Part shown: piece after piece, positions 20,196 through 38,092 of the stretch
Position numbering within the stretch: the stretch's first letter is position 1
Layout of the letters: every line of letters begins with the position of its first letter
Source: Xestospongia muta
Lineage: Eukaryota > Porifera > Demospongiae > Haplosclerida > Petrosiidae
Assembly (NCBI GenBank): GCA_963693285.1
Contig: OY848928.1
Location: 4,272,327-4,336,326 of the forward strand
Direction: 5' to 3'
DNA: 64,000 nt
The notes under the pieces: model-generated
What the model was told of the DNA's origin: nothing
The model's database searches: none
What the model saw: the letters and a program-made list of their open reading frames with translations, nothing else
Made by a program: the position numbers and the translations under genes

Positions 20196-21776
20196 CATTT
20201 GTTAGATGTGTGCTTGTGTATAAAATAAGTGATGTAAAGAATTTCCTTTAATTTTTGAACTTTCACTATATAGCTATTATTGTTAATTATTAAACAGTAT
20301 ATAGTACTAGATATACATGCACACAATTAATTAAATATAGTCAGTTTTAATGATTCTCTCATGATCAACTGATAATAAGAACGAAAAAATATGAAAAGGA
20401 CAGAAATTATGATTAAAGGATGATTAATTATAACTGAACTAAGAGAAGTGAAGTTAAAGGTGTTTCAATGAGGTGATCCAACAAATGATGTAAGGTGATC
20501 AAGTTAGAGCTTCTAGGAGATAGATCCAGTTAATAACAACATTGAATAATCACTAAGTCCAAATCCTATAGAAAAGAATTAATTAGTGAAAAACCTGCAA
20601 AAAAATTAATGTAAATAACACAAAGCAATATATAACATATATGTATTATGTTTAATTGTTCTGAAATTACTCAAGTAAGTTGGTACCTAAATTGTTAATG
20701 TCTACATGATGCAATAAATATTCTACATGCTCACTTTTTGACCTGTAATTGATCTTGAACAGTTATATAAATGGGTAGCTTAAAATTCAATAATAATGAT
20801 ATTCTTGTCAAATATAATTCATAGCACATTTGTATGTTACATTTAGCAGCTGCCTGCTATACTACATGATCATGAGAAGCTATTTTAGTTGGTTATCTAC
20901 AGAAGTAGATTTTATAGGCACAATATATATTAACTTTTCTATGTTGACTTGATGATGACATTATTTTTTGATCTGTTTACTTTCTGTGATTACTTTGTCT
21001 TTTTTGATTGATCAGAAAAAGGAATCCTGACTTTACATTGTGCGTCAGATTTAACATACACCATTTAATCTATTCCTTACACACAATGACTCAGTCAATG
21101 AAGCTATCACAGATTACATAAAGGCTAGCCTGTGGCATAATTAAGTCAACAGGTAAAATTTTCAAAATTATTACGATATGTATAAAGTTAAATGGTACAT
21201 AGTACTCAATTGTCTTGCCTATAAATAGTTAGAGATTCATTAAATAACTTGTACACTATACTTGTAGAACAACTATTAAATATTTAAGTGAATTGAATTT
21301 AACATTTGATAGCAGTAACACTAATAAAGAAACAGTGCTTAATTCTATTTAAAAATTAATACCGATTTGGCAGGTCTCAATTATAATGATCTGCTGTATA
21401 TAAGACTTTTTATTATTGTAATTATTATTATTACTATTTTATAGTTTACAACATTAAACTGATGGTTATTCTCAGAGGTAGATATAACCAAATCTAAATA
21501 ATTTTTTATATTAGTGATGATTTACAAATCAAAGGAAAGTCTTAGATAGAATAGAGTAATAATTTAAAAAGTGACATTAATTAATATTAATACACTCAAA
21601 TGTTGTATTACATTATTATAAACTGATTCTACTTTTGTAATAATAATCCAACATGAACAAGAAGACATTTTAAATGTAGGAAGAACCTGAGATATAATGA
21701 TATCATAATTAAAGAATGTGGCATTTCTAGCTGTTGAGTTTAAAAAGTTAATTGGAAGATCATTAAAAAAAGCAAG
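20196..21776. other. Spacer between A2 and A3
   Basis: Repeats the layout of 2630-4225, including a second truncated 3'-end relic. Nothing else coding is supported. Confidence 0.7.
20642..21040 (+). pseudogene. Truncated 3'-end relic downstream of A2
   Basis: Counterpart of 3097-3492: end of exon 18, a long-form intron 18, then about 26 bases of exon 19 (GGAATCCTGACTTTACATTG), broken at the same base (…CATTG then TGCGTCAG). The shared break shows that A0 and A2 descend from one array unit. Confidence 0.75.
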
Positions 21777-21966
21777 CTTACTTGTTACTTTTTTACATCC
21801 GTTCATGAAAATCAGCGCAGAGATTACTCATCCGTATAACAAGTAAACGGACAAGAATGCAGACAATTTTAGGGAGACCCCTCTGCTAGATCGAAGTGTG
21901 TGTGAGTGAGTAAAGTTTCTCAATAAATAACTAGTCATATTTTAGTGACTTTATATTCGACCAGCA
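21777..21966 (+). promoter_or_regulatory. Conserved 190-bp block upstream of A3 start
   Basis: Third indel-free copy of the A-gene upstream block, with a few substitutions relative to A1 and A2. Confidence 0.55.
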
Positions 21967-29513
<7,547 letters not shown>

Positions 29514-30092
29514 CATTTGTTTGATGTGTACTTGTGTGTAAAATAAGTGATATAAAGAATTTCCTTTAGTTTTTGAACTTTCACTATATAGCTATTATTG
29601 TTAATTATTAAACAATATATAGTATTCATTTTACTAGCTAATCCTGGAGAGGCAGCTGATATGGTGTTGATTTCAACTTGTTTAACACTTAAGTCATTAG
29701 TCTCAGAAATATGGAGTGAACAATCTACACAATGTTTACCTAGTACTGCTGTCTATTATGGATGTCATATGTGTAAAAGAAAGCACAGTATGATTTAACA
29801 AATGTTTTAACAGAAGTGGTCAAATCAGGTCACAATTTATAAAAAAATGAAGTAATTGTAGGGTTATCAGTCCAATACAAGACAATAGAGGTGGCAATTT
29901 CATCATCCCTTCATCATAGCATAGGTGGCAAAAACAATTATATAATAATAATAATAATAACAATTCATTAATATAATATGTTTAGGGATAATTAAATTGG
30001 AGTATTATAACAATATTATTGTCAAATATCAAACAAAACATGCAATCACATTTAATTTTGTATTATACATAACACTACATTACATATATAAT
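29514..30092. other. Convergent spacer between A3 and B1
   Basis: Holds the 3' ends of two convergent genes. Left part resembles the A 3' UTR; the match stops at about 29620, where unrelated sequence begins, marking the right edge of the A array. Confidence 0.6.
29637..29798 (+). pseudogene. Orphan exon-like fragment, unrecognised
   Basis: After a plausible acceptor (TTTTACTAG) an open stretch runs about 53 codons to TAA and reads NPGEAADMVLISTCL...WSEQ...CHMCKRKH. Its composition looks coding and differs from the array. There is no partner exon nearby. It could be the last exon of a gene destroyed when the array expanded, or a chance open frame. I cannot name the family. Confidence 0.3.
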
Positions 30093-33000
30093 TCATATCA
30101 GTGACTTCGAACTGTCTTCAAATGCAGAATAATTACCACCACTTTCATCAAATAATAAGGGCTCCCTTTTTTGGTGCCTTTCAACGACAGTTGTAGGAAC
30201 ATTTTGTCGATCTACAGTCACTTCAACATCTTCTACAAGAGAATTCATCAAGCTGCCATGCTTCGTGTCTTTTCTACGTTGAATTGCAGCATACCTTTTG
30301 GTTTTAAATCTAATATATCTGGTTTCACAACGACGTAAAATTTGAATGAAGATATGGTAGCAGAGAATACCAAAGAAGGTCAAGAATGCAGCAGACGTGA
30401 CAAAAATGGCAGCACTTGGAGTTTCCTTTACCAGAGACATCAATACAATGAGAATGAAATGAAACCAACACTCAATATAGTTGAGCCATCGCTTCTTGTA
30501 TACACCACTAACCACAACTAACACACTGAGAAGGAAGGCAATTAAAATGATAGTCACAAAGATATAACTGTCTTCATCACCAACAGCTGCAACAATAACA
30601 AGAACAAGACGAGCAATCAGCAACAAACTTGTCCAAATACGTAAATTTGTCTTGTAGGGTCCATAGTAAGCATCAAAAAGTGGTTTAAGCCAGAGACATA
30701 ATGAGTCACACCTATAACATCTGAGCTTTGCTCTACCTAATGGTTGTAATAACAGAATTAGTGTATAAGGAAGACACAAACCAAAGAATACAAATACCGC
30801 AAATAACAGTAATACTATGTGATTACTAGAGCCATAAGGAACATTAGCATCAACTGCCCAGTAAAATTTGTTGTTGACTGTTTCATTTGTATTCACACAT
30901 GGCACAGTTATAAATTGTAGTATTGGTACAATCACACGGAACAGTTTTATATATGAGAGAAGAATGAGTGTTGCAAAAACTGGCATTACATTGTGACCAA
31001 TGGCACGTGCTAGACGAGAAATGTATCGACAGAGAATTATGAGGAGAATAATCAAGAACCATATGTAAAATGGGAAGAGAAACTGAAGCCATGCTTTGGA
31101 ATATGATGTCAATCCATTATAGAAACATGTCTTAATGCCTAGGTCTAGATTGAGCCAGGAAATAAATTGACTTAAGAATGGTACTGGACCACTGGGAAAG
31201 AAAACTGTTTCATTGATTTTAATGACATTAGCAAAGAATATAAGACCATTGATGGTACCAACAGACACAGTTAGATTTAAAGCAATGAGAAAACCTACCA
31301 GTACTATACCAGCTAGAGCAAATGGAATGATAAGAGCTAAGTAGTCATCAGTACATTGTCCACATTGATTAGAACCTAACATGAGACTGAGTCCTTCAGC
31401 ACATTGTCCACAGAGTATGCCAGCTCTGTTGTGAGCACATTGAGGGTTGGGAGATGTTACAGTGATTGTAGTGGACTCTGCAATGCAGTAATCATAAGGG
31501 CACAATGATGCAACCAATAGACACTCTGACCTGTTATCATAGCCTATCCAAACATTGCCTTGTTTGGTGATCTGCTGACTGCTGACATTACATGTGATAT
31601 TTTCCACAGTCTGTGTCAACTTGCTATTACAATCACATACTTTGTATTCAGATGACAATTGAAAACCAGGAGGGCAAGGCAGTAGGGATATACTTACAGA
31701 TATCGTAGGGTATTGGATAATGACATCTACTCTGTCATTGAGAGGATGGACAGAGAAAATGAGATCAATAATATTTGAGTTATAACGTACAACATAAGAA
31801 TAGTCAAAGCATGTTGGTTGACTGGGTATAAGAATAGGATCTGACACAGACAAATTAGATCCGTTGAAGCTCTGTTTTATTTTAATAACACCTGGTGACA
31901 AGCCTTCTAAATCTCCTACAGTTGCTAGTCGAAGAACAAGAAATTCTCCAGGAATAGCATTATAATATACTGATGTAGTTTTACAGTCTGTTGTGTTACC
32001 TTCACAGAAACAGACTTGAAAAGCATTAGATGAAACTACAGAAAAACCTGTTTGGTTTGTGAAATAAAAAGTATTATTAAAAACCTCACGAGAGGTATTG
32101 AATGAGGTAGGATAGCTCAAAGGAAGTAAAGAACAGTTGTTAACAGTACCACCATATATAGCACTCCCAGAAATGCCTGCAGTGTTTCCAGAGAAGATCC
32201 ATTGAACGTCAGGGTTTTGGCTGAAACTAGCATCTTGTATTTGAAAGAAGCAAAAACTAGATAATGTAGTAGTGTGATCAATATAGATAGCACCTCCTTC
32301 TTTGTTAGCGTGGTTATCAATAAATTTTAAAGTGGCTGGAGGAGTAAGAACAAAATAGGTTGCCCCATACATTGATACAGCACCACCATTGTCAGAAGTA
32401 TTGTTTTGAAAAATATTATTTCCTGAAAAGATAATTAAACTGTTTGTGATAAGAGCACCTCCATTAGGAGAGTTATCAGTTACTAAAATGTTCTTTATTA
32501 CAACTCTTGCCAGGGTACTCATAAAAATAACAGTACCTTTGTGTACCAGTTGTAGAGAAGGTGGCGAAAACACTTTAGAATTGATCATGTTTATATCATT
32601 TAAAACATACTCTACAGAGACTCCAAACGTTGTGTAGGCGTTTTGGGTTATGTACAAACCAATACCAAGGTATCCATGGTTATTACTTAGATCACATGAC
32701 TGCAATTCTAATTTTTGATATGACAGCGGGACAGTCATGACATCAATATACACTCCAGCTCCAATCACGGCAATGTTATCAACAAAAGAACTGTTTGTAA
32801 TAGAGATTGGTGTTTCAACAATTGGTATTTGCCTACAAGTACACTTTGGCTGAGAACTAGAAAATGATATACCCAAAATAATGTTTAATCCACCACCAGT
32901 ATTGAGAAAGGTTTTTTCCTCCCATCCTGGTTGAGTGTAGAGCCAATTTGACCGGGTACTGATTGAATTTATAATATTAAAGGTATAGTACCACAAAGCT

Positions 33001-33959
33001 TCACTTGTAATGAAGATGATATTGCTACCTTGTCCACCAACATTCTCATATGCTACTATGTCATCCAAAGTAACGTCAATACCAAAACAGGCTGTCTGCT
33101 CCATGTAAATTGACAAACCTCCACCACCAAAATATATCGTTGAGTTCAAATTATAACCGAATGAGAAATTACTACTTTTAATTGTCAAATGAAAAATCTC
33201 CATTATTTTATGATCAATAGTCATCTGGGGATTGACATAAGCAAATACTGCATTGCCTCCACTGCACTTTGAACTGCTTGCATTAATGCGACAAAGAACA
33301 GTAGAATAAAAATTGTTTCCACTAAATGTTGAATTGTATACAGTCGTATTGAAAGCATTAACAGCTATTAGTCCAAATCCAGTTCCATTGAGAATTCCAA
33401 AGTTATCCATTTTTAAACCTTGCACATTGATAATGCAGAGTGAAACATCATAAAGTAGAGTGACCAGTAACGAGTTTTTGATCTTCAAGGTGTAATCGTA
33501 AAATTTAAATAAAGGTAGACTGAATGTAGTATTGAAAATTATATCTGTAACAGGTGGAGCACCACATTTGACAATAGTAATTCCACTTAAATCGAGATTG
33601 GTGACATTAATAAAAGCTAGTCCTCCTTTGTTGCTAGAACATGTGATCTGAACTGTAGACTTTCTTACAGTTTCATGGAATCCCTGCTTCACAGTTCCCA
33701 TTCCCTGTAAAGTGAGATTACTAATGTCACTGATCACTACCAACTCATCCTGATTCAAAATATGAGTTCCCTCTAGAAAGTAAAAGATGGTGTTATCGGT
33801 GAAGTAGTCCTCAGAATTGTCAATGTAGAAGGAGAAGTTGTGGCATGTGCAGTTATCAGTACAGTTAGATGAATTATCGGAGGAGGAGACACAATATTCA
33901 TCAGCTAAAGTCAGTGATAACAGATGAAACAAGAAGAAAGTAAGGCCACAGAAAACCAT
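30093..33959 (-). CDS. B1: intronless beta-helix, Cys module, ~8-9 TM protein (1288 aa)
   Basis: One uninterrupted frame. Signal peptide at residues 1-19, cut near LADEY. The N-terminal region lacks the PCxTLxYAL motif of B2 and B3 and has FLEGTH...NLTLQGMG instead, a second type of beta-helix entry. The beta-helix (about 60-600) ends in SGNTAGISGSAIYGG, the same final turn as in A exon 5 and C exon 8. Next come AIPGEFLVLRL, CPPGFQLSSEYKVCDCN, and GILCGQC...C..C just before the membrane. Hydrophobic segments lie at about 874-897, 900-918, 957-980, 990-1016, 1048-1072, 1108-1126, 1130-1150, 1160-1178 and 1183-1208. Between them sit LKPLFDAYYGPYK and a YKKRWLNYIE variant of the family KPY motif. 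The tail has REPLL at about 1265 and ends SLI, which fits a class I PDZ-ligand consensus. Function unknown. Confidence 0.93.
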   Translation of the reverse strand: MVFCGLTFFLFHLLSLTLADEYCVSSSDNSSNCTDNCTCHNFSFYIDNSEDYFTDNTIFYFLEGTHILNQDELVVISDISNLTLQGMGTVKQGFHETVRKSTVQITCSSNKGGLAFINVTNLDLSGITIVKCGAPPVTDIIFNTTFSLPLFKFYDYTLKIKNSLLVTLLYDVSLCIINVQGLKMDNFGILNGTGFGLIAVNAFNTTVYNSTFSGNNFYSTVLCRINASSSKCSGGNAVFAYVNPQMTIDHKIMEIFHLTIKSSNFSFGYNLNSTIYFGGGGLSIYMEQTACFGIDVTLDDIVAYENVGGQGSNIIFITSEALWYYTFNIINSISTRSNWLYTQPGWEEKTFLNTGGGLNIILGISFSSSQPKCTCRQIPIVETPISITNSSFVDNIAVIGAGVYIDVMTVPLSYQKLELQSCDLSNNHGYLGIGLYITQNAYTTFGVSVEYVLNDINMINSKVFSPPSLQLVHKGTVIFMSTLARVVIKNILVTDNSPNGGALITNSLIIFSGNNIFQNNTSDNGGAVSMYGATYFVLTPPATLKFIDNHANKEGGAIYIDHTTTLSSFCFFQIQDASFSQNPDVQWIFSGNTAGISGSAIYGGTVNNCSLLPLSYPTSFNTSREVFNNTFYFTNQTGFSVVSSNAFQVCFCEGNTTDCKTTSVYYNAIPGEFLVLRLATVGDLEGLSPGVIKIKQSFNGSNLSVSDPILIPSQPTCFDYSYVVRYNSNIIDLIFSVHPLNDRVDVIIQYPTISVSISLLPCPPGFQLSSEYKVCDCNSKLTQTVENITCNVSSQQITKQGNVWIGYDNRSECLLVASLCPYDYCIAESTTITVTSPNPQCAHNRAGILCGQCAEGLSLMLGSNQCGQCTDDYLALIIPFALAGIVLVGFLIALNLTVSVGTINGLIFFANVIKINETVFFPSGPVPFLSQFISWLNLDLGIKTCFYNGLTSYSKAWLQFLFPFYIWFLIILLIILCRYISRLARAIGHNVMPVFATLILLSYIKLFRVIVPILQFITVPCVNTNETVNNKFYWAVDANVPYGSSNHIVLLLFAVFVFFGLCLPYTLILLLQPLGRAKLRCYRCDSLCLWLKPLFDAYYGPYKTNLRIWTSLLLIARLVLVIVAAVGDEDSYIFVTIILIAFLLSVLVVVSGVYKKRWLNYIECWFHFILIVLMSLVKETPSAAIFVTSAAFLTFFGILCYHIFIQILRRCETRYIRFKTKRYAAIQRRKDTKHGSLMNSLVEDVEVTVDRQNVPTTVVERHQKREPLLFDESGGNYSAFEDSSKSLI

Positions 33960-34092
33960 CTCCCTAAGTTAGACACACCTTCTGTGTAGGCGTTTTATAA
34001 AAATTTATAAATACACACAAAATTAAATTAAATTAAAAAAAGGAGTTAGTATATAACATTTGCACACATTTCTAAAATATAATGTTAAAGTA

Positions 34093-37000
34093 TTAATTTT
34101 CTTCGAGAGATGAGTGTGTACCATAATCTAAAGTAGATGCTTGTTGTTCATTCTCAGGAAGAAGAGCTAAAAGAGGTTCCCGATATTCATAAGCATTCTC
34201 CGATATTTCCACAATCTGACGAGAGACTTCTCTGCTAGTGGTGGAGGTCCTTTGTATAGTATTATTACCAAGAGATTTGGTGTACTCAGGTTCTTCTAAC
34301 ACTGTCATTTCTTTTGAGAGTACTTTCTTTAATAATATTTTATGGCACTTGAAATGTCGGATTATGATATAGACTCCACTGAAAATTATATAAAGAAGAG
34401 GAAGTAGAGTAAGAGTGTAAATGACCACTGCATAAAATGGTTTGATCCATTTGTTCTGAGTATAGGAATAGACTGGATTACTCTGCTCTTCAATGAGAGC
34501 TGTAAGAAGGATGAGGTCAGAGAGAAGGAGGGTATTGACAACGTTAAGCCATTTGTTACGATAAGGGCGAAAAAGAAAGTGGATAGAAGCCATGGCAGCT
34601 AATAGTATCTGTGTAACGACAGTTATATTTTGTACAGGAAGGATTAGCATCCAGAATATCATATAAAGTGCTGGATACCAGCGATAATTATCCTCATAGC
34701 TTGCCTGAAATTGATCCAACAGTGGTTTCAATCGAACAAGGTTAACTTTTTTGGCTAAGAATGGAGCAATGACGAGAAGGATAACAAATGGAATAATAAG
34801 AACAAGAAGTATTAATAAAGCAAAAATTGCAAATGGTATGTGTGTTCCTGTGAAAAAGGTCAAGTTTGGCTGAAGTGTGACACGAAGTGTATCAACATCA
34901 GGGAAATGACTAAACCTCAAAATTTGGATGCTTGTATCAGCTAATGACCAAAATGATAAAAGCATGAGGAGACAAATGGCACGAAGAGGTGATACATTTA
35001 AAGTTTCTTGAAGTCGAGGACATCTTCGAGCTGTGAACACAGTCATTAGCAGTACAGAGCTTACAATGATAGGTCCAAGATAGTGAAAGGCATAGTTTTC
35101 CAATGCTGATAAAGATGAGAAAAAACACCATGGTATTTGCCCAAAAATTTCCATATTTAAAAGAAACACTGAAGTAAATATCGACACAATAATTTTCAAT
35201 TTGTAGTACTCAGCATAGTACCCAAACGGAAGATGATTAATGACAGCTAAGAAAAACAAAGGGCCATATAAAAATCCAAGACCACTTGAGAATTTTATGC
35301 TGATGGCAAACTTGATCATAAACGACAACAGTAACTGGAAACTTATAACCAAGATCAGTAGTAAATATGGTTGCCATGGCTTGCACAGTTCACCTGATAT
35401 ACAATGGATTCCCTCAAATGAAAAACTTGCCCCATCTCTACAATCCATACACATAATGCCACCACGATCATTAGTGCATTGACCATTTTCAAAGGAGGCT
35501 AATAAAACGTAACTGGAAGATTGTTGCTTGCCAACACTTGCTGGACAATCTTGTGCATCACGACTACAATATAGATATTGACATTTCACTAAAATGTAGA
35601 AATCTTTTCCTCCTATTGTTAGCCTGCCATACCAGTATCCTTTGGCGATACAAGATTTACCTTCTTTCAATGAGCATGCATAATTATGGTGATCTTCCCA
35701 AGCACATTGACACATTGATGAAGATGAGTTGTATGTGAAACCAAGTGGACATTTCTTGATGTTTAAATATAAGATAGCTTGATTTGAGTAGCGACATTCA
35801 AAATGTAGAGACGGCTGACTGAATGTTGTAAAGTTGTCTGCTTTGTTGGGTGCTAATAGCCTCAAATCTGAAGTAAATACTCCTTTGGATAATGTAATCT
35901 TAGTAGGTCCTTCTAATTGGAGGAATTCATCACCATATCCACAACTGATAACTTGATTTTCACATTGCAGATAAACACTAGCCACACAGGAACTTCTTTC
36001 ATCAAATGCTCCGTAAACACTTGTATTGACAACAATATTTTGCCCTGGAAATATAGTCAAAATACTGGTAGTGTCGTTGTCACCATACATAAAGCCAATT
36101 TCAGAACCAGATGAACCAAATCCTAGTTTCTTGTCTAAATAATCACTAATGTTGTAACAGTTATCCAGATACGTAGACAAACAATCAAATGCAACATTTG
36201 GATTGGTTAAGTATAAATTATTTCCACTACTGCTGGCCCTGTTGTCTCGGATTGCTGTTGTCATATTACAATAAGGGTCATTGATATAACAATAGTCTAA
36301 AAAGTCCACATCAATGTATATAGCACCTCCATATAAGGCACAGTTCTCATAAAACTGGACTTGAGACTGTTTGTATACATTGATCACTGTTTGACCATGT
36401 AGAGCTACTCCTCCTCCATTGCGACCAGAATTACTTAGAAACAGAAGAACACCTCCAGATACATATACATTGCAATCGACTATGTAGAGAGCTGTACCAA
36501 CATTGGCGTAAAAGGTGGAGTTTAGAAGGAAGAGTTGTTGGTTGGTAAATTGGAGTACACCACCTACTGTTAAAGGAATAACATTACCAGCCACTAACAC
36601 ATTGTCAAAGGTCACAAAAGGTACTCTTGGGTACAAACAGGGTCGACATTTCATTACTATAACACTGCCATTGTTTGCAGTGAAATTGTTATTGCTTATC
36701 AAGAAGGTCCCTGGTTCAGAGACATTCCAGTGCTCAATATGAAACCCATTTCCAGTGTTATAGACAATAGCATTGTAGGTAAGGCTTATGTCAATTGAAG
36801 TAATTGTCATATCACTGAAATAAAAGGATACCAGTTGTCCAATTGATACTGAGTTATTGAAAAATGTATTGCCAGTTATTTCAATTTTTAGAATATGCAG
36901 CAATGGACTATATGCATCAATCCAAATGTTTCGCCCGTAGTTACCATAATCATCTGAAAAGAAGTTGTCTTTAAATTCTAGATTAACTAAATTGGCTTTA

Positions 37001-37857
37001 CCAAATGCTAACATGATGCCTACTTCAGCAACAGATCTAAATGATGAATTTAGCCCCTGACCTTGGGCAATAACATTATTTGAGAAGTTGCAACTCTTAA
37101 TAGAGCTCAATAAATTGTATTCATCATTATGAGATTGGATATAGATACCAATAGTAGCAGTGGGGGTTGCTATTGATGTACTTAGTCCAATATTATTAAT
37201 AAAAGTGCAACCCTCGATTAAATAAGTGGTTGAGTTAGGTGGTTCAGACCCATCTGTACCAACTTGTTGAGCAAGGTAGACCTGTCCATTGTAAAAATAA
37301 TTCTTGTTGAAAGTACTATTACTAATATAAACATTTTGAGTACGTATGATTACCAAATCAGTACAATTACTGACGAAATTATGAGTGAAAGAAAAAGTAT
37401 TGAGATTTGCAAAATATAAACCAACAACCTCATCATCTTCCATATAGTATCCTGTACAGTCTTTCCATGACAACCCATCCATAGTTACAGATAAATTGAC
37501 AGGATGTACATAAGAAAAAGCAGACATAAGTACAAAACCTTCATTTATACATTGAAGTGTTACTGAGCTTATACCCTGTATGGTGAGGTTCAAATCAGAG
37601 TGAAAGGTCACATTAACTGGACTAATAGCATGACTGTAAATCACTTTAATCAAGACATCAATGGATGGCTGGTACAGTGGCAATTGATTCAATGCATAGC
37701 TCAGTGTACGACAAGCTTCCTGCTGATTTGTGATGCATGAAGGTACATCATGACCATTAGCATTGACTGAAATGGTTGTCAAATCTCCAGCAACATCTTT
37801 AATAAGGGATAATGAAGTAAAGAGGAGAAGGAGAACTACTGACTCTTTCTTAGCCAT
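34093..37857 (-). CDS. B2: intronless beta-helix, Cys module, ~8-9 TM protein (1254 aa)
   Basis: The frame is open from 37911, but the ATG at 37857 is preferred because it puts a typical signal peptide (MAKKESVVLLLLFTSLSL) at the N-terminus; the earlier ATG would add 18 polar residues. Parts in order: ACRTLSYAL near the N-terminus, beta-helix with glycosylation sequons, FPGQNIVVN module, CPLGFTYNSSSSMCQC, GIMCMDC, then membrane segments from about residue 830 to 1170. Conserved membrane-domain motifs are RLKPLLDQFQASY and FRPYRNKWLNVVN. The tail contains YREPLL near residue 1226. It lies 133 bp upstream of B1 on the same strand, with no intron in either gene. It is only distantly like B1 and B3 in the ectodomain. 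Confidence 0.92.
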   Translation of the reverse strand: MAKKESVVLLLLFTSLSLIKDVAGDLTTISVNANGHDVPSCITNQQEACRTLSYALNQLPLYQPSIDVLIKVIYSHAISPVNVTFHSDLNLTIQGISSVTLQCINEGFVLMSAFSYVHPVNLSVTMDGLSWKDCTGYYMEDDEVVGLYFANLNTFSFTHNFVSNCTDLVIIRTQNVYISNSTFNKNYFYNGQVYLAQQVGTDGSEPPNSTTYLIEGCTFINNIGLSTSIATPTATIGIYIQSHNDEYNLLSSIKSCNFSNNVIAQGQGLNSSFRSVAEVGIMLAFGKANLVNLEFKDNFFSDDYGNYGRNIWIDAYSPLLHILKIEITGNTFFNNSVSIGQLVSFYFSDMTITSIDISLTYNAIVYNTGNGFHIEHWNVSEPGTFLISNNNFTANNGSVIVMKCRPCLYPRVPFVTFDNVLVAGNVIPLTVGGVLQFTNQQLFLLNSTFYANVGTALYIVDCNVYVSGGVLLFLSNSGRNGGGVALHGQTVINVYKQSQVQFYENCALYGGAIYIDVDFLDYCYINDPYCNMTTAIRDNRASSSGNNLYLTNPNVAFDCLSTYLDNCYNISDYLDKKLGFGSSGSEIGFMYGDNDTTSILTIFPGQNIVVNTSVYGAFDERSSCVASVYLQCENQVISCGYGDEFLQLEGPTKITLSKGVFTSDLRLLAPNKADNFTTFSQPSLHFECRYSNQAILYLNIKKCPLGFTYNSSSSMCQCAWEDHHNYACSLKEGKSCIAKGYWYGRLTIGGKDFYILVKCQYLYCSRDAQDCPASVGKQQSSSYVLLASFENGQCTNDRGGIMCMDCRDGASFSFEGIHCISGELCKPWQPYLLLILVISFQLLLSFMIKFAISIKFSSGLGFLYGPLFFLAVINHLPFGYYAEYYKLKIIVSIFTSVFLLNMEIFGQIPWCFFSSLSALENYAFHYLGPIIVSSVLLMTVFTARRCPRLQETLNVSPLRAICLLMLLSFWSLADTSIQILRFSHFPDVDTLRVTLQPNLTFFTGTHIPFAIFALLILLVLIIPFVILLVIAPFLAKKVNLVRLKPLLDQFQASYEDNYRWYPALYMIFWMLILPVQNITVVTQILLAAMASIHFLFRPYRNKWLNVVNTLLLSDLILLTALIEEQSNPVYSYTQNKWIKPFYAVVIYTLTLLPLLYIIFSGVYIIIRHFKCHKILLKKVLSKEMTVLEEPEYTKSLGNNTIQRTSTTSREVSRQIVEISENAYEYREPLLALLPENEQQASTLDYGTHSSLEEN

Positions 37858-38092
37858 CTCTTGGATTACTAAACTGCAGAGTCTCGCAGAACTCAATCTA
37901 TACCAGTTCATGTGATCATTATGATAACAGGAAGGCTGACACTTTTAAATGACCATTTGTCAAAATTTACACTTAGATTCAGCATATTATAATAAAAAGT
38001 AATTGTATAAGCACTAAAAAACTATTAATTTTAGAGTTCCAAATTATCAGTAGATAATCATATAATACACACTGCACACAAACTATTTTCTA

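Noticed and set aside
30093..33959. Classical seven-transmembrane GPCR
   Set aside because: I count about eight to nine hydrophobic segments and see no DRY, CWxP or NPxxY motifs, so only a loose receptor-like label is justified.
35240..36742. Plus-strand frames of 65-80 codons across B2 and B3
   Set aside because: Shadows of the long minus-strand coding regions, with no splice or family support.
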